Origin: an uncultured Armatimonadota bacterium | GTDB lineage: Bacteria; Armatimonadota; Fimbriimonadia; Fimbriimonadales; Fimbriimonadaceae | Assembly (NCBI GenBank): GCA_903927025.1 | Contig: CAIYLG010000017.1 | Location: 1-64,000 of the forward strand | Direction of reading: 5' to 3' | Length of the DNA stretch: 64,000 bases | In this document: positions 25,074 through 32,872 of the stretch, piece after piece | How the letters are laid out: every line of letters begins with the position of its first letter | How positions within the stretch are numbered: the first letter of the stretch is position 1 | Made by a program: the position numbers and the translations under genes | Notes under the pieces: model-generated | What the model saw: the letters and a program-made list of their open reading frames with translations, nothing else | What the model was told of the DNA's origin: nothing | The model's database searches: none

Positions 25074-26321
25074 ATGGCCGAGACGTTTCGTGCACTTCGA
25101 TCTCGGAACTATCGCCTCTTCTTCACCGGGCAAACGCTCTCTCTCATCGGCAGCTGGATGCAGACCGTCGCGATGAGCTGGCTGATCTACCGCATCACGG
25201 GTTCCAAGGTGATGCTGGGAACCGTCGCCCTTTCTTCCCAAATCCCAATGTTTGTAGCGGCGCCGTTCGCTGGCGTAGTCACCGATCGATTGAACAGGCA
25301 CAAGATTCTGCTGGTGACCCAGAGCCTTGCCATGCTCCAGGCTCTCACTTTGGCTATTCTCGTGCTGACTGGGACCGTACATCCTTGGCACATCATTGTT
25401 CTCAGCGCATTCATCGGTGTTGTGAATGCATTTGACATGCCCACCCGACAGGCTTTCGTTCCTGAACTTGTTGGTGATCGATCGATCCTCTCCAATGTCA
25501 TTGCTCTAAATTCCGCGCAATTCAATCTGGCGAGACTCATTGGACCCGTCGTCGCCGGGGTGGCAATCAAGGCAGTGGGCGAGGGTTACTGCTTCCTGCT
25601 GAATGCAGTGAGCTATGTTGCTGTGCTTACTGCCCTAAAGATGATTCGAGTCGAACGTGAGGAGCGCTTTATCAGCAATCAGAATCCACTAGCCGAACTG
25701 GTTGCCGGTGCTCGCTACGCATGGTCGCTGCACCCTATCCGTGCCTTGTTGGGACTTATCGCGGTCGTCAGCTTTGCGTCTGGGAGTCTGCAGGAAGTCT
25801 TTCTCCCCGTTTATGCCAAAGAAGTGTTCCACGGAAATTCCGGAACACTGGGCGTGATGTTTGCCTGTATCGCTGTCGGCGCGCTTGCGGCGGCGTACAT
25901 GCTTGCCGCGAGAAAATCCGTTATCGGTTTGGGAAAGTGGATCATCTGGGCTTCCGGCTTAACCGCCATCTCGATGGCACTTTTCGGCTACTGCACCAAC
26001 CTCTACCTGGGGCTCGTGATTCTGGTTGGCCTTGGTTTTGGAGCAATGAAGCACATGGGCAGCACCAATACGATGTTGCAGACGATTGTGGAGGACAACA
26101 TGCGCGGACGCGTCATGGCCTTTTACGCAATGGCGATGGTGGGCTCAATGCCTATCGGCAGCTTTCTCTCTGGCTTCATCGCCGCCGCCATAGGTTCGCC
26201 TGCGACTTTGTTGCTGTTCAGCGCCATCAGCCTCCTGGCAACCCTCCTCTTCTACCACTCACTCCCCCGTTTCCGGGCAGAGCTCAGGCCGATCTACGAG
26301 CGCAAAGGCATCTCGGCGTAG
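25074..26321 (+). CDS. MFS transporter (EntS/MFS_3-type exporter)
   Basis: A 415-aa integral membrane protein with 12 predicted helices. FRALRSRNYRLFFTGQTLSL, then GSWMQTVAMSWLIYRITGS, is the hallmark opening of the enterobactin-exporter/MFS_3 branch; the motif A loop follows as GVVTDRLNRHKILL. The C-terminal half repeats the plan. It probably exports a small molecule by proton antiport, but the substrate is not predictable. A hairpin with a short T-run (26342-26363) follows the stop. Confidence 0.85.
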   Translation: MAETFRALRSRNYRLFFTGQTLSLIGSWMQTVAMSWLIYRITGSKVMLGTVALSSQIPMFVAAPFAGVVTDRLNRHKILLVTQSLAMLQALTLAILVLTGTVHPWHIIVLSAFIGVVNAFDMPTRQAFVPELVGDRSILSNVIALNSAQFNLARLIGPVVAGVAIKAVGEGYCFLLNAVSYVAVLTALKMIRVEREERFISNQNPLAELVAGARYAWSLHPIRALLGLIAVVSFASGSLQEVFLPVYAKEVFHGNSGTLGVMFACIAVGALAAAYMLAARKSVIGLGKWIIWASGLTAISMALFGYCTNLYLGLVILVGLGFGAMKHMGSTNTMLQTIVEDNMRGRVMAFYAMAMVGSMPIGSFLSGFIAAAIGSPATLLLFSAISLLATLLFYHSLPRFRAELRPIYERKGISA

Positions 26322-26341
26322 GTAAGGCTAGCAGCCTGGCA

Positions 26342-26363
26342 AGAATCGTGGTACGATTCTCTT
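26342..26363 (+). terminator. Terminator after the MFS gene
   Basis: AGAATCGT (26342-26349) pairs with ACGATTCT (26353-26360) around a 3-base loop, followed by CTTT. It is short but well placed. Confidence 0.5.
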
Positions 26364-26406
26364 TCCGACGCGGAGGCGTCCGATCTTAAGCAGGAGGAAA
26401 GTGAGA

Positions 26407-26463
26407 ATGATGAAACCCCTTGAACTGAACACCCTCGCGCCTGCCTGCATGCTGGTCCCTTAG
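26407..26463 (+). CDS. Possible 18-aa leader peptide upstream of rsgA
   Basis: An 18-codon frame (MMKPLELNTLAPACMLVP) begins 8 bp after a strong Shine-Dalgarno sequence, AGGAGGAAA, the best in this stretch. It ends with TAG 93 bp before the rsgA start. GC-rich inverted repeats follow (GGCAAG/CTTGCC at about 26489-26505 and GTGAT/ATCAC at about 26517-26528). It could be a regulatory leader peptide or a true micro-protein. Nothing is known of this sequence. Confidence 0.35.
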   Translation: MMKPLELNTLAPACMLVP

Positions 26464-26556
26464 GGCATTTCTGTCCACAAGTCTGCTTGGCAAGCGCGCC
26501 TTGCCGTCCACGGTCCGTGATCTATCACGCACCCTCGCGCGCCTTTGCCTCAAAAA

Positions 26557-27651
26557 ATGCAGAAAGAACAGACCCAATATCTCAACACCCGCCTCGCGCA
26601 GTTGGACGACAACGAGCGCAAGAAGCTCTTTAAGCGCGCCGCGCTGCTCAGGAAAATCGAACAGTCCAGAAACCGTCGCAGGCCAGACGAGGAATCGATG
26701 CGATCTCGTCCTCTCGACGAATTTGTTTTCAAACTGCTCAAAGACGAAGATCAAGAACCGCGCATGGGTGAGTGCGCCGGTCAGGGACTGGTGACCTGGC
26801 TCGGACCGAAGACTTGTCGCGTGGACGCCGGTCACTCCGTAGTGGAGTGCCACCTGTCCAAGAGGGTAAGCGTCGCGATCGGAGACACTGTCGATTACTC
26901 CCCATCTGGAGAGGGTTTTGCCGTCTGCCGTGTCAAACCACGCTTGACGGTACTGTCGCGACCCGATGTAGGAAACGGCAATCTAGAAAGGGTAATCGCT
27001 GCAAACATCGATGTCGTGGTGGTGGTGGTTTCGGTGGTCGCCCCTCCCCTCCATCCCAAGATTATCGACCGCTATATGATTGCGATTCAGAGAGGGGGTG
27101 CCAAGATGATCCTGGCGGTCAACAAGTGTGACTTGCTCGATGAATTCACTAAGATATCGGAATTGGACAAGCTTGCCCCGTATCGCGGAATCGTCCACGC
27201 CTGCTTCTGCTCCACCGCTGACGGGTCCGGAATTGGCGATCTGGAGAACCTGCTGGCGGGTCAAACCTGCGCGTTTGTGGGGCACTCCGGAGTGGGCAAA
27301 TCATCCCTGATCAATGCGATCGCTCCATCTCTCAATCAACTGGTTGGCGAAGTTTCGGCCGGGTACGGTCGCGGCACTCACACAACCACTTCGTCCACTC
27401 TCCACAAACTACCGGGTGGCACTCGACTCATTGATACGCCAGGGGTTCGGAGCTTTGGCCTTTGGGATATCGATGCCGCCACTCTCCCTTGGTATTTTCC
27501 GGAATTCGAGGAATTCTCATCCGAGTGCAAGTTCCGTAACTGCACCCATTCCCACGAACCTTCATGCGCTGTAAAGTCTGCGTCGCTGAAAGGAAGCCTG
27601 TCTCATCACAGATATGAAACATATTTGAGGATTCTTACTTCGCTGGAGTAG
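26557..27651 (+). CDS. rsgA: Small ribosomal subunit biogenesis GTPase RsgA
   Basis: About 364 aa from the ATG at 26557 (a TTG 12 nt upstream is open). RsgA checks maturation of the 30S subunit and hydrolyses GTP when bound to it. An N-terminal basic coiled region is longer than usual, and then come the OB-fold (AGQGLVTWLGPKTCRVD), the circularly permuted GTPase with G4 NKCD preceding G1 GHSGVGKSSLINAI, switch region TTTSS and G3 DTPGV, and finally the zinc finger CKFRNCTHSHEPSCAV (Cys-His-Cys ligands). No ribosome-binding site is obvious, but an 18-codon frame with a strong one lies upstream. Confidence 0.95.
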   Translation: MQKEQTQYLNTRLAQLDDNERKKLFKRAALLRKIEQSRNRRRPDEESMRSRPLDEFVFKLLKDEDQEPRMGECAGQGLVTWLGPKTCRVDAGHSVVECHLSKRVSVAIGDTVDYSPSGEGFAVCRVKPRLTVLSRPDVGNGNLERVIAANIDVVVVVVSVVAPPLHPKIIDRYMIAIQRGGAKMILAVNKCDLLDEFTKISELDKLAPYRGIVHACFCSTADGSGIGDLENLLAGQTCAFVGHSGVGKSSLINAIAPSLNQLVGEVSAGYGRGTHTTTSSTLHKLPGGTRLIDTPGVRSFGLWDIDAATLPWYFPEFEEFSSECKFRNCTHSHEPSCAVKSASLKGSLSHHRYETYLRILTSLE

Positions 27652-27689
27652 TGGCGGGTGTAGAAAGTAAGCAACCTAGGAGATCAACT

Positions 27690-28193
27690 ATGAAGAAACT
27701 CAGCCTACTGTTAATCGCGGCGTTCGCGGCGTCACTTGCCATCGCTCAGGGACCCGGAGGGCGACCCGGTGGTCCTGGAGGTCCTGGGGGGCCAGGCGGT
27801 CCCGGAGGTCCTGGTGGACCCGGCGGTCGACGTGGAATGGATCCCAAGGCACAGCTTGAAGCGCTAAAGAAGACCCTCAACCTCACTCCTGCGCAGATCA
27901 AGAAAGTTGAAGCGGCTCAGGCGGAGCGAAAGGCGTCCATGGACAAGCTTCGCGCAGCCCCTGGAGATCGAAAGTCCAAGGGACCAGAGATGAAGAAGAT
28001 CCGGGATGCATTCGACGGCAAGCTCCACAAGATTCTCACCAAAGAGCAGTCCGCGAAGTTCGACAAGATGCAGGCTGAGATGCGCGCCAAATGGGGCGGC
28101 CGTGGACCTGGCGGTCCTGGCGGCGCTGGTGGACCCGGGGGCGGTCGTGGTGGACGTCCCGGCGGACCTGGCGGTCCTGGTGGCGGAGCCTAA
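27690..28193 (+). CDS. Secreted Pro-Gly-Gly-rich Spy/LTXXQ-like protein
   Basis: 167 aa from the ATG at 27690, preceded by GGAGATC. A signal peptide (LSLLLIAAFAASLAIA) is followed by a run of Pro-Gly-Gly triplets (about residues 20-48), a helical core with the LTPAQ and LTKEQ motifs typical of Spy/CpxP (residues 55-135), and another Pro-Gly-Gly-rich tail. Spy-type proteins are periplasmic helical chaperones and stress or metal sensors. The collagen-like flanks are unusual and could mediate multimerisation. A strong terminator follows 22 bp after the stop. Confidence 0.75.
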   Translation: MKKLSLLLIAAFAASLAIAQGPGGRPGGPGGPGGPGGPGGPGGPGGRRGMDPKAQLEALKKTLNLTPAQIKKVEAAQAERKASMDKLRAAPGDRKSKGPEMKKIRDAFDGKLHKILTKEQSAKFDKMQAEMRAKWGGRGPGGPGGAGGPGGGRGGRPGGPGGPGGGA

Positions 28194-28214
28194 GCTAGCT
28201 CCAACCCGAAGCTC

Positions 28215-28255
28215 AAGAGCCGCCAGCCATCAGGCTTGGCGGCTCTTGTGCTTTT
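28215..28255 (+). terminator. Rho-independent terminator
   Basis: AAGAGCCGCCA (28215-28225) pairs with TGGCGGCTCTT (28237-28247), followed by GTGCTTTT. It ends the Pro-Gly-Gly gene and may also serve the convergent surE. Confidence 0.8.
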
Positions 28256-28260
28256 CAGGC

Positions 28261-29037
28261 TTAGAGCGTGGCGTCTACCTGCTTCATCGATTCGGAAAGG
28301 TGCTCCATGAGCCCTCGATTTGTCCAATCAAGCGATACGGGAGTGATGCTGACAAAACCTTCACTGACGGCCTGCACATCGGTTCCGGGTTGATTCGGTT
28401 CCATGACAACAACCCCACCCTGCCAGTAATAGGGTCGGCCCCACGGGTCATGCCTCACTTCGACTCGGTCTTGATATACGCGCTGGCCCATCTTCGTGAC
28501 CCGGTGACCCCGAATTTCAGGATAAGCGATGCTGGGGATGTTCACGTTGAGAAACGTCAGATCTCCTTGAGGAGCAGTCGTCAACATTTCCCAGTTGTGC
28601 TCAAGCCAGGTCATGCCAGTTTCGTAGTGAATGGGGGCTCCGCTGACGAACAGTGCCATGCTGAGAGAAATGCTGCGAATGCCGTTGATGGTTCCCTCCA
28701 TCGCGCCCGCCACCGTTCCGCTGTATGTAATGTCAAACCCAAGATTCGGGCCATTGTTGATCCCACTCAGCACAAGGTCGCAACCGTCTGGCCAAGCAAC
28801 TGTCAGGCCAACGTTAACGCAGTCGACAGGCACTCCGTTAACTTCCATGGCCTCAACCTCTGGCCAATTGAATTTCGACACGCGAAGCGGGTCTCGCATG
28901 GTCATGGCATGACCACATGCCGAGCGCTCTCGGTCTGGGGCGACAACCTTCACCTCTCCAAATTTTGTTGCAACTCGTACCAGTGCTTCAAGCCCAGGGG
29001 CTCGAATTCCATCGTCGTTCGTGATCAGGATGCGCAT
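28261..29037 (-). CDS. surE: 5'/3'-nucleotidase SurE
   Basis: A 258-aa survival protein E. The metal-binding start MRILITNDDGI has both Asp8 and Asp9; APDRERSACGHAMT carries the conserved Ser, and LSGINNGPNLG gives the Asn ligand near residue 95. The fold hydrolyses nucleoside monophosphates in the cytoplasm. AGGAGCG lies just upstream of the ATG at 29037. It is divergent from the cyclase gene with a gap of under 100 bp. Confidence 0.95.
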   Translation of the reverse strand: MRILITNDDGIRAPGLEALVRVATKFGEVKVVAPDRERSACGHAMTMRDPLRVSKFNWPEVEAMEVNGVPVDCVNVGLTVAWPDGCDLVLSGINNGPNLGFDITYSGTVAGAMEGTINGIRSISLSMALFVSGAPIHYETGMTWLEHNWEMLTTAPQGDLTFLNVNIPSIAYPEIRGHRVTKMGQRVYQDRVEVRHDPWGRPYYWQGGVVVMEPNQPGTDVQAVSEGFVSITPVSLDWTNRGLMEHLSESMKQVDATL

Positions 29038-29126
29038 TCGCTCCTAGCGTACCTATACGTCTTCCCCGGTACGATTAGAGGCGACAGAAATGCAAAGGTG
29101 CTTGGACACTGTCGAAACAGGAAAGA

Positions 29127-31751
29127 ATGATGTCTCATACGTCGATGCTCACGTTCCTGTTTACTGACATAGAAGGCAGCACACGCCTATGGGACAGCCA
29201 GCCTGACCTCATGCGCACCGCTTTGGCCCGCCACGACGCCATCATGCGCCGTGCGATTGGTCTGGGCGGCGGCCGAGTGTTCAAGACAGTTGGAGACGCT
29301 TTCTGCGCTGTCTTTGTGAATCCTTCCGGAGCAGTCGATGCGGCGCTGCTTGCGCAGCTCCAACTCAGTACCGAACCCTGGGCCACGTCCGATCCGATCA
29401 AAGTTCGGATGGCGGTACATACGGGTGAAGCCGAATGCCGCGATGACGATTACTTTGGCCCGCCACTCAATCGAGTCGCGCGAATGCTGAATTTAGGCCA
29501 CGGTGGACAGACCCTTCTAAGTCAAAACACCTACGCTCTCGTCCAAGACGAAACTGAAACGACCCTCACGTTCAAGGATCTTGGAGAACACCGTCTCAAA
29601 GACCTGCAGCGGCCTGAGCACATCTACCAGATCGTCCACCCAGACTTAGCCGAATCGTTTAAGCCGCTTCGCTCGTTGGATACTCTTCCCAATAATCTCC
29701 CCCAGCAGGTCACCTCCTTCGTCGGCAGAGATCGGGAATTGCGTGAGATCAAGCGAATCCTGGCGAATGCTCGACTTTTGACTCTGACCGGAGCGGGTGG
29801 AACGGGCAAAACTCGGCTTGGATTACAGGCAGCGGTCGATCTCTTGGACGCTGGCGGTGATGGATCTTGGCTAGTGGAGCTTGCCGCCATCTTCGATCCA
29901 CTCCTCGTGCCTCAAACCGTGGCCAACGTCTTAGGGATTCGAGAGGAGCCGGGCCGTGCACTCAGCGATACGCTGTTGGACTACCTTCGCACCAAACGAA
30001 CGCTGTTGATGCTCGACAACTGCGAGCATTTGTTGAATGCCGTTGCTGGGCTTGTGGACAGGATCATCCGAAACTGTCCCCATGTCCAAATCCTTGCCAC
30101 GAGTCGCGAGGCGCTTTCAGTGAGTGGAGAGAGGACGTATCGAGTCCCATCTCTGACTACGCCCGACCCTGATAGGCGCTACACCCGTGAATCGCTCATG
30201 GAGTTTGAGTCGATCAAGCTGTTTGTCGATCGCGCAGTGATGTCGCAGCCCACCTTTGAGCTGAACAACTCTACTGCAGGTCCAATCGCTCAGCTGTGCC
30301 ATCGGCTGGACGGAATTCCGATGGCAATTGAACTTGCCGCTGCGCGAGTCCGTGCACTGCCTGTTGAGCGTATCGCAGAAAGACTGGACGATAGATTCCG
30401 ACTGCTGACGGGCGGGGCCAGAACGGCGCTGCCGAGGCAACAGACGCTCCGCGCAATGATTGACTGGAGTTACGACCTCCTTACGACGAAGGAGAAAACT
30501 CTACTCCGCCGCCTCTCTGTCTTCTCGGGCGGCTGGACGCTTGACTCCGCGGAGAGGATATGCTCAAGCGTCGGAGATGCGCTTGAAGACTGGGAGATTC
30601 TAGACCTGCTTCAGTCACTTGTCGACAAGTCCCTAGCCGTTTACGATGATACAACCAGCAGGTACCGCATTACGGAAACGGTAAGGGCTTACGGACGTGA
30701 AGCACTTGATGAACTACACGAATCGTATGCGATCCGTAGCACCCACCTGGATTATTTCCTGCAGCTGGGAGAAAAATCAGAAGATCAGATTCTGGGTCCG
30801 AAAGCCATGGAGACCCTTTCAATTCTGGACGACGAACAAAAGAACCTTCGTGCCGCAATCGAATGGGGACTCGACGGTGGCGATTCAATTCAGGCCCTCA
30901 GACTTGCTAACTCGCTTCTTCAATTCTTCCAGATGCGAGGAAAATATACTGAAGCGAGTTCCATTTTCGAGTCTGCCCTGGTCAAGGTGCCAAAAGAAGC
31001 TCGGGCCGAACGGGCAGTTGCACTAGCTGGGCTGGGGATCCTCGGATTCCGCCTGACACAGCTTTCCGAGGCGAGAGAGCCGCTGAAGCAGTCGCTCGCG
31101 CTATTCGCTGAACTTGGCGACGAATTGGGTGCTGCCCGTGTTGCCAACACCCTGGGCGTAATCGCCCTTCAACTAGGAAACTTTGAAGATGCTGCTCAGT
31201 GGTTTGACAGAGCTGAGCCAATCTTCCGCATGGCAAGTGAGCCGGTCCGTCTGGCTGTGCTTTTAAACAACAAGGCGATTCTTGCGATTCATCACCAGAA
31301 GGACCTCAATCAAGCCCGCGCCATTTACAATGAGGCGCTTGCTATCAACCGCGAATTGGGCAATAAGACACACGAAGCCGGCAACCTTTCGAACCTCGCC
31401 GACATTTCGTTCAAGGAAGGTGATCCTGCGACGGCTCGTGAACTGGCACGTGAGGCATGCGGAATTCAACTTGCTTTAGGTGATATGCAAAACCTTCAGG
31501 ACAGCATCGAAGTTCTGGCACCCGCAGAGCTTGCTCTTGGAAGACCGAGAATTGCCGCCCTACTCATTGCCACAAAGGAAGCCGTCATGGAGCAACTTGG
31601 CACAAAGGTTGCCCCTTACATCGTGGAAGAGTATCGCCGGAACGTAGAGGACGTGCGCCAAGCCCTTGGAGATGTTGAATTTGAAGAGGTCACCGCTCGA
31701 GCCCGAACGATGACCCTTGAAGAAGCCTACCGAGCCTCTCTGGAGGAGTAG
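29127..31751 (+). CDS. Adenylate/guanylate cyclase-ATPase-TPR signalling protein
   Basis: A large 874-aa cytoplasmic protein with three parts. Residues 1-170 are a class III nucleotide cyclase with FLFTDIEGSTRLWD (first metal-binding Asp) and VGDAFCAVF (second Asp). Residues about 190-480 form an AAA/NB-ARC-like ATPase: Walker A TGAGGTGKTRLG, Walker B LLMLDNCEH, and ELAAARV in the helical lid. From about 560 to the end are TPR repeats (LAGLGILGFRLTQLSEAREPL, NLADISFKEGD). Proteins of this type are common in environmental bacteria and probably couple cAMP production to protein-protein sensing. AGGAAAG precedes the start. The DNA-binding domain seen in some relatives is absent. Confidence 0.88.
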   Translation: MMSHTSMLTFLFTDIEGSTRLWDSQPDLMRTALARHDAIMRRAIGLGGGRVFKTVGDAFCAVFVNPSGAVDAALLAQLQLSTEPWATSDPIKVRMAVHTGEAECRDDDYFGPPLNRVARMLNLGHGGQTLLSQNTYALVQDETETTLTFKDLGEHRLKDLQRPEHIYQIVHPDLAESFKPLRSLDTLPNNLPQQVTSFVGRDRELREIKRILANARLLTLTGAGGTGKTRLGLQAAVDLLDAGGDGSWLVELAAIFDPLLVPQTVANVLGIREEPGRALSDTLLDYLRTKRTLLMLDNCEHLLNAVAGLVDRIIRNCPHVQILATSREALSVSGERTYRVPSLTTPDPDRRYTRESLMEFESIKLFVDRAVMSQPTFELNNSTAGPIAQLCHRLDGIPMAIELAAARVRALPVERIAERLDDRFRLLTGGARTALPRQQTLRAMIDWSYDLLTTKEKTLLRRLSVFSGGWTLDSAERICSSVGDALEDWEILDLLQSLVDKSLAVYDDTTSRYRITETVRAYGREALDELHESYAIRSTHLDYFLQLGEKSEDQILGPKAMETLSILDDEQKNLRAAIEWGLDGGDSIQALRLANSLLQFFQMRGKYTEASSIFESALVKVPKEARAERAVALAGLGILGFRLTQLSEAREPLKQSLALFAELGDELGAARVANTLGVIALQLGNFEDAAQWFDRAEPIFRMASEPVRLAVLLNNKAILAIHHQKDLNQARAIYNEALAINRELGNKTHEAGNLSNLADISFKEGDPATARELAREACGIQLALGDMQNLQDSIEVLAPAELALGRPRIAALLIATKEAVMEQLGTKVAPYIVEEYRRNVEDVRQALGDVEFEEVTARARTMTLEEAYRASLEE

Positions 31752-31766
31752 GCGATCCGTCGAATC

Positions 31767-31958
31767 CTACAGCGGATCGAACGGCTTAATCATTCGAACG
31801 TTGTACAGGGTGAAGAACATAGTTTCGCCATCGGCTTTTTTGAGCACCAGCCAACCGTCCTCGACTCCCTGCAAGATTCCGACATCCTGCTTCTCGGTTT
31901 CTCCCAGTCGGGAATATACAGTGACTTTCTTTCCGGTAAGGCTGGTAACTGAACTCAT
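31767..31958 (-). CDS. Small beta-rich protein, unknown
   Basis: About 63 aa from the ATG at 31958 (the frame continues to 31997). The sequence alternates strands: TSLTGKKVTVYSRLG, then KQDVGILQGVEDGWLVLKKADGETMFFTLYNVRMIKPF, which reads as a small SH3- or Sm-like beta barrel. Such a fold could bind RNA or protein. GGGAGAGAG lies upstream of the start. It ends just beyond the cyclase gene in the convergent sense. No specific family can be given. Confidence 0.55.
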   Translation of the reverse strand: MSSVTSLTGKKVTVYSRLGETEKQDVGILQGVEDGWLVLKKADGETMFFTLYNVRMIKPFDPL

Positions 31959-32049
31959 GTGTTTGCTCTCTCCCTCTATTTTCCCTATCGGAGACATTGA
32001 TTGGGATCTTTGGGAACGATGTTAGCACCTGCTGGGGTTCAATCTTCAC

Positions 32050-32823
32050 GTGAGTCCCCTTGGTAAGATCGGAGCGTTCCTATTTGGCGCGATCTTGACG
32101 ATTCTCGTGGTCGGGATTCTAGACGACACTTTCCCATGGTTTTGGCTTCCGCTCTTATGTGGTGTAGCCCTCATTGGTTGTGCTGTTCCTCATCGCTGGC
32201 TCCAAAAGAGCGGTTTAACTTGGCGATACGGTTTCGCGGCAGCGTTGGCCGTGTGCACAACCTACAGTGCCTCGTCTAAGACGGTGACAACCCGGCTGGG
32301 CCCGCTTGTTCCGCAACTGGCGATCCTAATTCTGCTCTCGGCCTGCGCCTTTGCCGTGATTCAGATGCTCTCGGCAGGCTTAGCGCAAAAGGCAGCTCGC
32401 CCCGTCTCTCTTTGGCTCTTGATCCCAGTGACTGGCTGCGCGGTTGTGGGAATGGTAAGCGGTGGAGTTGGTGGAGCAGATCACATGGTCGTGTGGCTCC
32501 TTGCCCATACCCACCTCACCCAGGCCCGGGCGGAGGAACTGGTCCATTACTTCCGAAAGGGCATCCACCTTTCTGCATACGGACTCGTAGGCTTAGCCCT
32601 TTCTCGTGCCGCGCTCTCAGGCAAGGCAACCAACGCCGGCGCTTGGATGTTTGCCTTGAGCAGCACGCTCTGCTTGGCGAGCTTCGATGAGATCCGTCAG
32701 ACAACTGCTCCCAATCGCTCAGGCTCGGCGTGGGATGTTGCGCTGGACATGACTGGTGCAGCTCTTTTCATCGCTGCGGCCATGATTTTCTCTCGAAAGA
32801 AGCGAACTTCTTCCGCTTCTTGA
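32050..32823 (+). CDS. VanZ-like membrane protein
   Basis: A 257-aa integral membrane protein starting at GTG 32050. Eight hydrophobic segments are visible. The C-terminal half has the VanZ-family pattern: YFRKGIHLSAYGLVGLALSRA, then SFDEIRQTTAPNRSGSAWDVALDMTGA, with conserved His, Asp-Glu and Arg-Ser positions. VanZ-like proteins are known from glycopeptide resistance and cell-envelope contexts; the role here is unknown. A divergent small gene starts about 90 bp upstream. Confidence 0.75.
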   Translation: MSPLGKIGAFLFGAILTILVVGILDDTFPWFWLPLLCGVALIGCAVPHRWLQKSGLTWRYGFAAALAVCTTYSASSKTVTTRLGPLVPQLAILILLSACAFAVIQMLSAGLAQKAARPVSLWLLIPVTGCAVVGMVSGGVGGADHMVVWLLAHTHLTQARAEELVHYFRKGIHLSAYGLVGLALSRAALSGKATNAGAWMFALSSTLCLASFDEIRQTTAPNRSGSAWDVALDMTGAALFIAAAMIFSRKKRTSSAS

Positions 32824-32872
32824 CAGCCAATATTCGTCACTTCCCTCTTTCGGAAACCACAGATCTAAACTG

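Noticed and set aside
26386-26853. 155-codon minus-strand frame
   Set aside because: It overlaps rsgA antisense with arginine- and histidine-rich composition and no motifs.
28006-29130. 374-codon plus-strand open frame
   Set aside because: It is the mirror of surE and of the Pro-Gly-Gly repeat; surE on the other strand has all family motifs.
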